Shown here: in pieces, positions 1 through 6,965 of the stretch
Layout: every line of letters begins with the position of its first letter
Numbering within the stretch: the stretch's first letter is position 1
NCBI GenBank assembly: GCA_905214325.1
Contig: CAJMLT010000021.1
Span: 1-25,480, forward strand
Reading direction: 5' to 3'
Source of the DNA: an uncultured bacterium
Lineage (GTDB): Bacteria > Actinomycetota > Coriobacteriia > Coriobacteriales > Eggerthellaceae
Length of the DNA: 25,480 bases
The notes under the pieces: model-generated
Told to the model about the DNA's origin: nothing
Database searches by the model: none
What the model saw: only the letters and a program-made list of their open reading frames with translations
Translations under genes and position numbers: made by a program

Positions 1-1452
1 GATCCTTCGATCGCCGAGCGTGTCGATGCTCACTTCGACGAGATGACCGCCGCCCTGAAGGATGCTGATAAGCATGCTCGTATGGCTAAGGTCGAAGAAG
101 TCAAGAAGGCCGTCAAGGAAAATGACTTCACCGAAGAAGAGCGTGGGGCATGGGGAAGCGATATCGCCGCCGCACTCAAGTCCCTCGAAAAGCATGCCAT
201 GCGTGCTATGGTCATTGAAACAGGCGAGCGCGCCGATGGTCGTGCAAGCGATGCGATCCGTCCTCTCTACATCAAGGCAGGCTATCTGCCCCGCGTCCAT
301 GGTTCAGGTCTTTTCCAGCGTGGCCAGACCCAAGCGCTTTCCATTGCGACGTTGGGTATGCTCAACGAATGGCAGCGTCTCGACACCATCGATCCCGCCG
401 AAGGCAAGCGTTATATGCATCAGTACAATTTCCCTCCCTATTGCACGGGTGAGGTAGGTCGCATGGGTGCTCCCAAGCGTCGTGAAATCGGTCATGGTGC
501 TCTTGCGGAACGCGCTCTTCTGCCTGTTTTGCCCGACGAAGAGGAGTTCCCCTACGCGATTCGTGTTGTTTCCGAGGTTCTGGAATCCAACGGCTCTTCT
601 TCTATGGCTTCAACGTGCGGTTCCACCCTCGCGCTGATGGATGCCGGTGTTCCGATCAAGGCACCTGTCGCCGGTATCGCCATGGGTCTGATTAAGGAAG
701 GCGACGATATCGTCATTCTCTCCGACATCCAGGGTCTCGAGGATTTCCTCGGCGACATGGACTTCAAGGTCTGCGGTACCGATTCCGGCATTACCGCCCT
801 TCAGATGGACAACAAGGCCAAGGGTCTTTCGGTCGACATCCTCGCCAGCGCACTTGCACAGGCCAAGGCGGGTCGTGCCTTCATCATGGAGAACATGCTC
901 GAAGCAATCGCCGAGCCCCGCGAGGAAATTTCTCCTTATGCGCCTCATATCGAAACCATCCAGATTCCTTCCGACAAGATTCGCGACGTCATCGGTTCCG
1001 GTGGTAAGGTCATCCGCGGTCTCCAGGAGGAAACGGGTGCGGTTATCGAAATCCAGGAAGACGGAACCATCCATATCGCATCGGTCGAGGCTGCTTCCGG
1101 CGCTGCTGCCAAGGCGGCCATCCTCGGTATCGTCAAGGTTCCCGAGCTGGGCGAAATCTACGACGGTGAAGTCGTGGGCATCAAAGATTTCGGTGCCTTT
1201 ATCCGTCTGACGCCGGGTAAAGACGGTCTTCTTCATATCTCGCGTATGGCCAATGGTCGTGTCGGCAAGGTCGAAGACGTTCTCAGCATCGGCGATATCG
1301 TGAAGGTTGAGGTCATCGAAGTTGGAGACAACGGCAAGATCTCCCTCGATCGCGTCGATAAGCCCGACGTGAAGAGCGCTCCGGCGGGGGAACGTCCTCG
1401 TCGTGACGACCACAACGGCAACAACCGTAAACCCCGTCGTCGTCATAACTAA
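1..1452 (+). CDS. pnp: Polynucleotide phosphorylase, 3' part (5' end outside window)
   Basis: PNPase is a phosphate-dependent 3'-to-5' exoribonuclease that acts in mRNA decay and forms a ring-shaped trimer. The frame is open from base 1, so the start and roughly the first 250 residues (first RNase PH domain) lie outside; 483 residues remain. The visible order is: helical linker, second RNase PH core (FQRGQTQAL near 313-339, the NFPPYCTGEVGRMGAPKRRE stretch near 427-486, GDMDFKV near 754-774), KH domain with its GSGG loop at 994-1005, then an S1 domain at about 1147-1350 (DFGAFIRL...GLLHISRM). The protein ends in a short Arg/Asn-rich basic tail after the S1 domain. All motifs are standard for the family. 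It is followed by a strong terminator, so it ends its own transcription unit. Identification is near certain. Confidence 0.98.
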   Translation, partial: DPSIAERVDAHFDEMTAALKDADKHARMAKVEEVKKAVKENDFTEEERGAWGSDIAAALKSLEKHAMRAMVIETGERADGRASDAIRPLYIKAGYLPRVHGSGLFQRGQTQALSIATLGMLNEWQRLDTIDPAEGKRYMHQYNFPPYCTGEVGRMGAPKRREIGHGALAERALLPVLPDEEEFPYAIRVVSEVLESNGSSSMASTCGSTLALMDAGVPIKAPVAGIAMGLIKEGDDIVILSDIQGLEDFLGDMDFKVCGTDSGITALQMDNKAKGLSVDILASALAQAKAGRAFIMENMLEAIAEPREEISPYAPHIETIQIPSDKIRDVIGSGGKVIRGLQEETGAVIEIQEDGTIHIASVEAASGAAAKAAILGIVKVPELGEIYDGEVVGIKDFGAFIRLTPGKDGLLHISRMANGRVGKVEDVLSIGDIVKVEVIEVGDNGKISLDRVDKPDVKSAPAGERPRRDDHNGNNRKPRRRHN

Positions 1453-1491
1453 CGACCTTCTGTAATCGCCTCGATTGCGATTTTGACAGAT

Positions 1492-1538
1492 GCCCTCGGA
1501 TTCCCTGAAACAAGGGGGAATCCGAGGGCTTTTTCTTT
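1492..1538 (+). terminator. Rho-independent terminator of pnp
   Basis: A perfect 14-bp stem pairs 1492-1505 with 1516-1529 around a 10-base loop and is followed at once by a T-rich tract (TTTTTCTTTCTT from 1530). It lies 39 bases after the pnp stop codon. Confidence 0.95.
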
Positions 1539-1583
1539 CTTCATGGTCAAACATCGTCCGCCCATAAACACCGTTTATGCTTG

Positions 1584-1592
1584 TGCTATAGT
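1584..1592 (+). promoter_or_regulatory. Probable extended -10 promoter for the TSCPD-domain gene
   Basis: TGCTATAGT differs by one base from the extended -10 consensus TGNTATAAT and lies 30 bases before the ATG at 1622, between the pnp terminator and the next gene. I see no good -35 hexamer, which is common for extended -10 promoters. The start would be near 1599. Confidence 0.5.
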
Positions 1593-1621
1593 CAGTGTCC
1601 GTAAACGATGAGGAGAAGTGT

Positions 1622-1870
1622 ATGTATAGTTATAAAACCTCGGGAACCTGTTCGAAGATGATCCATTTCGATGTCGTTGACGGCAAAATCACCGGCCTGC
1701 ATTTCGACGGTGGCTGCAACGGTAATCTTCAGGGTATAGGAAAGCTCGTGGAGGGTCGCCCGATCGATGAGGTGATCGATGTTCTCGGTGGCATCACGTG
1801 TGGTCCCCGCTCCACCAGTTGCCCCGACCAGCTTGCCCGCGCTCTCGCGCAGGTGAAAGAAGGTCGTTAA
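1622..1870 (+). CDS. Small TSCPD-domain protein (TIGR03905-like)
   Basis: An 82-residue cytosolic protein without signal peptide or membrane segment. It carries the cysteine pattern of the TSCPD family: TCSKMI near the N terminus, GGCNGNL in the middle, and CGPRSTSCPDQLARAL near the C terminus, so it is a short stand-alone TSCPD domain. This domain also occurs at the C terminus of some B12-dependent ribonucleotide reductases, where a metal or redox role has been suggested, but the function of the stand-alone form is unknown to me. The ATG at 1622 is chosen over an upstream GTG at 1595 because GAGGAG at 1610-1615 sits 6 bases before it and the family begins at this point. It has its own probable promoter. 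Confidence 0.85.
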   Translation: MYSYKTSGTCSKMIHFDVVDGKITGLHFDGGCNGNLQGIGKLVEGRPIDEVIDVLGGITCGPRSTSCPDQLARALAQVKEGR

Positions 1871-1972
1871 CCGCTTTTCCCTGTACGTTTCGATAGGGTA
1901 TCCGCATTGTATGTCAATCAGGGTGTCGGAACAACACCATTGCGAATAGCCCCCACGTGAAATAGGAGAGAT

Positions 1973-3226
1973 ATGTTTTATCGGAAAACCGAACTGGATA
2001 ATGGAATGACCGTTATCAGCGAAACGATGCCGAGTGTGCATTCCGTCTCTTTGGGCTTATGGTTCAACGTGGGATCACGCGACGAAACGGGTGATCAAGC
2101 GGGATTGACCCACTTCATGGAGCACATGATGTTCAAGGGAACCCTACAGCGCTCGCCTTTGGATATATCCATGCATTTCGATTCACTCGGTGCCGAGCTC
2201 AATGCCTTCACCTCAAAAGAGTACACCTGCTATTACGCGCGGTTCGTCGAGGACAAATTGGCCGAAGCACTCGAGGTCTTAAGCGATATGGTTATTAACT
2301 CCACCTTCGCGCAGGATGCCATCGATACCGAACGAGAGGTCGTCATCGAGGAAATCGCACGCAGCGAGGATACCCCCGACGATCATGTCTTCGAACTTTT
2401 TTCAGGCTCCATGCTCGAAGGCCATGAACTGGGTTTGCCTGTTCTCGGAACACGTCAGAGGGTTGGCTCGTATGTGCAGGCGGACTGTCGGGCATTCCAT
2501 GACACTCACTACCACGCGGGCGAACTCACCCTTGCCGCCGCCGGGGCCATCGATCACGATGTCCTCGTTGATCTCGCACAGCGTTTCTTTTCCGCTCTTC
2601 CCGCAGGGCACAAGACGATAAGGGCATCCGCTAGCGCCTCTACACACGCGGGTCTCTTCTCGCTCGAGCGCGATATAGAGCAGGCCCATATGGTCTACGG
2701 TGTTCCTTGGCTTGCTTCGGGAGACGAGCGTCGTTGGGCGGCTTCGGTTCTGACGTCACTGTTGGGAGGCTCGATGTCCTCGCGCTTGTTCCAGGAAGTG
2801 CGTGAAAAACGGGGGCTGGTGTATTCGATATACGCGATGCAGGCCCTCTACCAAGGGGTAGGTCAGTGGTGTATCTATGCTGGTACACGACCTGATAATC
2901 TCGGTGAGGTTCTTTCGATCATACGTGCCGAATTAGAGCGCATTGCTCGGGAAAAGGTAGACGCGGAGGAGCTGCAGCGCAATGTCGACCTCATCTGTGG
3001 TCAGCTTTCACTCGGTCTCGAAACGACCAACTCCCACATGGTGCGTCTCGGCAAACGCGAGACGCTCGGTCTTATCCAGGAATCTCCGGAGGAAAGCCTT
3101 GCGCATTATCGTGCGGTGACTCCCGAAGACGTTTCCCGTATTGCAAAGGAGATGCTTGTCTCGCAGCCGACCATAGCGGTGATTTCACCCTATGATTCCG
3201 ATCGCCTCGCTGAAATGATCGATTGA
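1973..3226 (+). CDS. M16-family zinc metallopeptidase (processing-peptidase type)
   Basis: A 417-residue protein of the pitrilysin/mitochondrial processing peptidase family. The inverted zinc motif HFMEH is at residues 47-51 (ligands H47 and H51, catalytic E50). The third ligand is expected 76 residues further on, and E127 in REVVIEEIAR is exactly there. The second, inactive-type M16 half follows, with ERDIEQAHMVYGVP and SSRLFQEVREKRGLVYSIYA, the latter matching the family's R/Y substrate-binding region. AGGAG at 1964-1968 supports the ATG. There is no signal peptide, so it should be cytosolic. In Bacillus and Streptomyces an M16 peptidase also sits between pnp and the dap genes (B. subtilis mlpA/ymxG). 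Its physiological substrate here is unknown. Family assignment is firm. Confidence 0.95.
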   Translation: MFYRKTELDNGMTVISETMPSVHSVSLGLWFNVGSRDETGDQAGLTHFMEHMMFKGTLQRSPLDISMHFDSLGAELNAFTSKEYTCYYARFVEDKLAEALEVLSDMVINSTFAQDAIDTEREVVIEEIARSEDTPDDHVFELFSGSMLEGHELGLPVLGTRQRVGSYVQADCRAFHDTHYHAGELTLAAAGAIDHDVLVDLAQRFFSALPAGHKTIRASASASTHAGLFSLERDIEQAHMVYGVPWLASGDERRWAASVLTSLLGGSMSSRLFQEVREKRGLVYSIYAMQALYQGVGQWCIYAGTRPDNLGEVLSIIRAELERIAREKVDAEELQRNVDLICGQLSLGLETTNSHMVRLGKRETLGLIQESPEESLAHYRAVTPEDVSRIAKEMLVSQPTIAVISPYDSDRLAEMID

Positions 3227-3265
3227 TATATCAACTGGTTTTCGATGTCTGAAAGAAAGGATACG

Positions 3266-4033
3266 ATGATGATAAGAGTTGCCGTTGCCGGATATAAGGG
3301 AAGAATGGGATCTGCGGTTGTCGATGCGGTAACCGCAGCGGATGATATGGAAATCGTCTGTGGGGTGGACCCTCATGCCGAGCATGAATCCTTCGATACC
3401 TTCACCGATATCGATGCCGCCCTCGAGAAAGGCTCCTTCGACGTGCTTGTCGATTTCACTCAGCCGGATGTTGTTGCCGCTACACTCGGGAAAGCTTTGC
3501 CGAAAGGCGTTGATTGCGTCGTCGGCACGACGGGACTCTCTCAGGAAACACTCGAAACGCTCGCTTCATCCGCGGCGTCGGGAACCTGTCTTTTCTATGC
3601 TCCCAATTTCACGACGGGCGCTGTTCTCATGATGGAATTCGCCCGTATCGCGGCTCCTTATTTTCCCGAGGCCGAGGTGATGGAGTTCCATCACTGCAAC
3701 AAGAAGGACGCCCCGAGTGGCACGGCGATTCGCACGGCTGAAATCATCGCCGAGAATCGTGATTTCGTCTCACAGGCACCGGGAAGTGAGACCGAAATAG
3801 CGGGTGCCGAAGGTGCTCGTGGGGCCTTGATCGATGGCGTGCCCGTTCATTCGGTGCGTTCGATGGGTTATGTTGCCAGTCAAGAAGTCGTATTCGGTTC
3901 TTTGGGGCAGACTTTGACGTTGCGTCACGATTCATGGGATCGCGGTTCCTATATGCCCGGTGTCATATTGGGTATTCGAAGTGTCGGATCGAGGGAAGGT
4001 CTGATTGTAGGTTTGGAGAACTTCATGGCATAG
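3266..4033 (+). CDS. dapB: 4-hydroxy-tetrahydrodipicolinate reductase
   Basis: Reduces the product of DapA to tetrahydrodipicolinate with NAD(P)H, in meso-DAP and lysine synthesis. With the start at 3266 it is 255 residues, a normal length. The Rossmann fold begins with GYKGRMG at residues 9-15. The substrate and catalytic region is EFHHCNKKDAPSGTA (H142 acid/base, K146, then the DAPSGTA loop), and PNFTTGAVLM and YMPGVILGIR are also typical. An ATG at 3245 is in frame, but AAAGG at 3256-3260 fits the ATGs at 3266/3269, and family members begin directly with the Rossmann strand. It lies 39 bases after the M16 peptidase gene and is probably co-transcribed with it. Confidence 0.96.
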   Translation: MMIRVAVAGYKGRMGSAVVDAVTAADDMEIVCGVDPHAEHESFDTFTDIDAALEKGSFDVLVDFTQPDVVAATLGKALPKGVDCVVGTTGLSQETLETLASSAASGTCLFYAPNFTTGAVLMMEFARIAAPYFPEAEVMEFHHCNKKDAPSGTAIRTAEIIAENRDFVSQAPGSETEIAGAEGARGALIDGVPVHSVRSMGYVASQEVVFGSLGQTLTLRHDSWDRGSYMPGVILGIRSVGSREGLIVGLENFMA

Positions 4034-4054
4034 ACTCTCCAGTCGTGCCATAAT
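4025..4054 (+). promoter_or_regulatory. Possible promoter for dapA
   Basis: TGCCATAAT at 4046-4054 resembles an extended -10 element. ATGGCA at 4025-4030, overlapping the dapB stop, matches four of six -35 positions at an 18-base spacing. It could give dapA transcription in addition to read-through from dapB. Confidence 0.4.
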
Positions 4055-4090
4055 TATTTCGTCAGAAGATCAACAACAAAGGAGACACCT

Positions 4091-4993
4091 ATGTCGCTCG
4101 CTCACACACCTCGCTTCGGTCGTATGATCCCTGCTATGGTCACACCTTTCGATGAGAATCGTGAGCTCGACTTGAATCAGGCGCGTGCTTTGGCGCGGCG
4201 TCTCGTCGAGGGTGGCAGTGATGCCCTCATCATCAACGGCACCACAGGCGAAAGTCCCACGGTATTCTATCCTCAGAAGATGAAACTTTTCGAAGCGGTC
4301 GTCTCCGAGGTTGCCGGACAGGTTCCGGTTATTGCGAATGTCGGCGATAATTGCACAGCCGATACCCTTGATTTCGCCCGCGAGGTCGAAGCTCTGGGCG
4401 TAGATGGCTTCATGCTGGTCGTCCCGTATTACAACAAGCCTCCCCAAGAAGGTCTCTATCAGCATTTCAAGACCATTGCGCAGGCAGTCGATCTCCCTTG
4501 TATTCTCTATAACATTCCCGGTCGTTGCGTTATCAATATGACCGCACAGACCACTTTGCGTCTCGCTCACGATTGTCCCAATATCGTCGCCATCAAAGAG
4601 GCTTCAGGTGATCTCGAGCAGGTTAAGGCAATCATTGCCGACGCGCCGGCCGACTTCGATGTCTATTCCGGTGACGATGCTCTAACCTATGACATGATGA
4701 AACTCGGTGCCGACGGAGTTATCTCCACCATCGGAAACGTCGCGCCCGATCGCATGAAGGAAATCGTGACCCTTTGCGCTTCCGGTGACTTCGATCAGGC
4801 GCGCAAGGCGCATGAGGCGCTGCTGCCTCTGATGGACGAGTTGTTCATCACTTCGAATCCCATCATGGTCAAAGAAGCCCTCAATCTTCTCGGCTTCTCC
4901 GTCGGCGGGGTTCGCCTTCCCTTAGTCGACGCAACTCCCGAACAATCAGAGGAATTGGCTCGGGTTATGCGTGAAGTGGGTGTTCTTTCATAG
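4091..4993 (+). CDS. dapA: 4-hydroxy-tetrahydrodipicolinate synthase
   Basis: Condenses pyruvate with aspartate semialdehyde, the first step committed to meso-DAP and lysine. The 300-residue TIM-barrel protein retains the catalytic set: T51/T52 in NGTTGE, Y114 in VPYYNKP, Y140 and R145 in YNIPGR, and the Schiff-base lysine K169 in VAIKEASGD. These correspond to E. coli T44/T45, Y107, Y133, R138 and K161. AAAGGAGA ends 9 bases before the ATG. It is followed by a hairpin terminator, so it closes the peptidase-dapB-dapA cluster. With dapB, dapF and dapL it covers a complete DAP branch within this window. Confidence 0.97.
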   Translation: MSLAHTPRFGRMIPAMVTPFDENRELDLNQARALARRLVEGGSDALIINGTTGESPTVFYPQKMKLFEAVVSEVAGQVPVIANVGDNCTADTLDFAREVEALGVDGFMLVVPYYNKPPQEGLYQHFKTIAQAVDLPCILYNIPGRCVINMTAQTTLRLAHDCPNIVAIKEASGDLEQVKAIIADAPADFDVYSGDDALTYDMMKLGADGVISTIGNVAPDRMKEIVTLCASGDFDQARKAHEALLPLMDELFITSNPIMVKEALNLLGFSVGGVRLPLVDATPEQSEELARVMREVGVLS

Positions 4994-5022
4994 CTCCTTT
5001 TCGTTTCACATTATTTGTCCGT

Positions 5023-5062
5023 ACCCTTCACGGTCTTACCGTGAAGGGTGCTTGTTTGTTTT
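5023..5062 (+). terminator. Hairpin terminator after dapA / leader hairpin of rnj
   Basis: An 11-bp perfect stem pairs 5023-5033 with 5039-5049 around a 5-base loop and is followed by GCTTGTTTGTTTT. It starts 30 bases after the dapA stop. Its T-rich tail ends only a few bases before the rnj ribosome binding site (5067-5072), so it may also serve as a leader element of rnj. Confidence 0.85.
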
Positions 5063-5078
5063 AGATAGGAAGTAATTG

Positions 5079-6917
5079 ATGGTTCAACAAAACACCGAAA
5101 CACCAATCCAACAGTCATCGAACCAGAAGGAATCGCTCAAGCATGTCCATCTGGAACGCTCGAGACCCAAGCTCTCGAAGTTCGACGATAAAAAAGATGC
5201 GCAAGCGCACACGAATCGCTCCAGAAACAGAAACAACGCCAAGGGAACCCAGAATCGTGGTCCTCGGGCATCCCTGAAGATCATTCCTCTCGGTGGTCTC
5301 GATGCCATCGGGAAGAATATGACTTGCTTCGAGTGCGGCGATGACATGATCCTCGACGATGCCGGTCTCATGTTCCCCGATGACGATCATCCCGGTATCG
5401 ACCTCATCTTGCCCGATTACACCTACGTTCTGGAAAACGCGGAAAAATTGCGCGGGATCGTGATAACCCATGGTCATGAGGATCATACGGGTTCGTTGCC
5501 GTATCTGCTCAAGGATCTCGATCGTCAGGTGCCCATCTATGCCACGAAACTCACCTTGGGCCTTATCGAAGGTAAGCTCAAAGAACACAAGATCAAAAAC
5601 GCGAAGCTTTGTGAAATCAAGCCGGGTCAAACCATAAAGCTGGGCTGCATACAGGCGGAGTTCTTCGCGGTCAACCATTCCATCCCCGATGCCGTGGGAG
5701 TGTTTTTCCAGTCACCTGCTGGTAATGTACTGCATACCGGGGACTTCAAATTGGACCAGTCTCCCATCGATGGCGTGCGTACCGACTTTGCCGCGCTGGC
5801 ACGTTTTTCCAAGATGGGCGTCGATCTCATGATGTCGGATTCGACGAACGCTACCAACCCCAATTTCACTCCTTCGGAAGCCGAAGTGGGCAAGGCGCTC
5901 GACGCGATCGTCGCCTCCGCAAAGGGGCGCGTCATCATAGCTTCGTTCGCCTCGCATATCCATCGTATGCAGCAGATCTGCGACGCCGCGGTCAAGAATG
6001 GTAGGAAGGTCGCGGTGACGGGTCGCTCCATGGTCCAGAACACTGATATCGCCCGTCGTTTGGGGTATCTCAATATTTCAGATAACGATATCATCGATGC
6101 CTACGAGCTCAAGGACATTCCTTCTTCGAATTATGTGGTTATGTGTACCGGCTCGCAGGGTGAACCCCTCTCGGCTCTCGCTCGTATCGCAAGCGGTAAC
6201 CACAAGACGATATCGATCGAGGAGGGGGATACCGTCATCATTTCGGCGACCCCCGTTCCAGGAAACGAAAAAGCCGTCACCCGCGTTGTCAATTCTCTGG
6301 CAAAAATCGGTGCCGATGTGTACGACAAGTCACGTGCCCGCGTTCATGTTTCCGGCCATGCCGCCGCTGAAGAATTGAAATTGGTACTTTCCATCGTGGA
6401 GCCCAAGGCCTTTATGCCCGTTCACGGTGAGGCAACTCACCTGCGTGCCCATGCGCGTCTCGCAATCGCCACCGGGGTCCGCAGCGACCGCATCTTCATA
6501 TGTGAAAACGGTGAGTCGCTCGAACTTTCGTCTCGCGGAGTCCGCCGGGGTAAGAGCGTGCCCAGTGGTATCGTACTCGTCGATGGACTCAGCGTTGGTG
6601 ACACCTCGGAATTCGTTTTGAGCGAGAGAAGCAACCTAGGGGCCCAGGGTGTTGCCGTGGTCGCCTGTGGTCTCAAAGCTAAAAGGACCCAACTGGCCAC
6701 CGAGGTGCAGGTTGAAATGCACGGTATCCCCGGAGGAGACGATCCCGATCTGATCGCCGTCGCAACCGGATCGGTCACCAGCGCCATCAAGCGTTCGCTC
6801 TCCCGTAAAGACGACCTGAAAGCTATCAAAAAAGCCGCGCGAAGTGCGCTTTTGTCGATTCTTTGGGAAAGGACCAACCAACGGCCCATGGTTGTTGTTA
6901 ATATTCTCGAGCTTTAG
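5079..6917 (+). CDS. rnj: Ribonuclease J
   Basis: A metallo-beta-lactamase/beta-CASP ribonuclease with 5'-to-3' exonuclease and endonuclease activity, for mRNA turnover and rRNA maturation. It has 612 residues, longer than B. subtilis RNase J1 (about 555). The excess is a basic, Gln/Asn/Lys/Arg-rich N-terminal extension of about 64 residues, as in many actinobacterial RNase J proteins; extensions of this type may bind RNA or partners. The core starts at SLKIIPLGGLDAIGKN. The metal motif HGHEDH is at residues 131-136, with HTGDFKLD further on. The beta-CASP section includes TGSQGEP and VHVSGHA, and PVHGEATHL completes the site. Start: AGGAAG at 5067-5072 lies 6 bases before the ATG at 5079; the TTG at 5076 is too close. 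No terminator follows. Confidence 0.96.
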   Translation: MVQQNTETPIQQSSNQKESLKHVHLERSRPKLSKFDDKKDAQAHTNRSRNRNNAKGTQNRGPRASLKIIPLGGLDAIGKNMTCFECGDDMILDDAGLMFPDDDHPGIDLILPDYTYVLENAEKLRGIVITHGHEDHTGSLPYLLKDLDRQVPIYATKLTLGLIEGKLKEHKIKNAKLCEIKPGQTIKLGCIQAEFFAVNHSIPDAVGVFFQSPAGNVLHTGDFKLDQSPIDGVRTDFAALARFSKMGVDLMMSDSTNATNPNFTPSEAEVGKALDAIVASAKGRVIIASFASHIHRMQQICDAAVKNGRKVAVTGRSMVQNTDIARRLGYLNISDNDIIDAYELKDIPSSNYVVMCTGSQGEPLSALARIASGNHKTISIEEGDTVIISATPVPGNEKAVTRVVNSLAKIGADVYDKSRARVHVSGHAAAEELKLVLSIVEPKAFMPVHGEATHLRAHARLAIATGVRSDRIFICENGESLELSSRGVRRGKSVPSGIVLVDGLSVGDTSEFVLSERSNLGAQGVAVVACGLKAKRTQLATEVQVEMHGIPGGDDPDLIAVATGSVTSAIKRSLSRKDDLKAIKKAARSALLSILWERTNQRPMVVVNILEL

Positions 6918-6924
6918 ATATAAT
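6895..6924 (+). promoter_or_regulatory. Probable sigma-70-type promoter for ftsK
   Basis: TTGTTA at 6895-6900 and a perfect TATAAT at 6919-6924 are separated by 18 bases. The -35 element lies inside the 3' end of rnj. The expected start near 6931 leaves a leader of about 35 bases before ftsK. Confidence 0.6.
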
Positions 6925-6965
6925 CTCACGGTAAACGCACTCGAAACACACTAAGGAAAAGCTCC

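Noticed and set aside
610..1554. A 314-codon open frame on the - strand across pnp
   Set aside because: It lies opposite clearly conserved PNPase sequence and the pnp terminator, has no recognisable domain, and is a shadow of the codon pattern.
1922..1938. GGTGT/ACACC hairpin between the TSCPD gene and the M16 peptidase
   Set aside because: Only 5 bp with no T-tract; not convincing as terminator or riboswitch.
4034..4090. A lysine riboswitch before dapA
   Set aside because: The 57-base gap is far too short for a lysine (L box) aptamer and shows no fitting structure.
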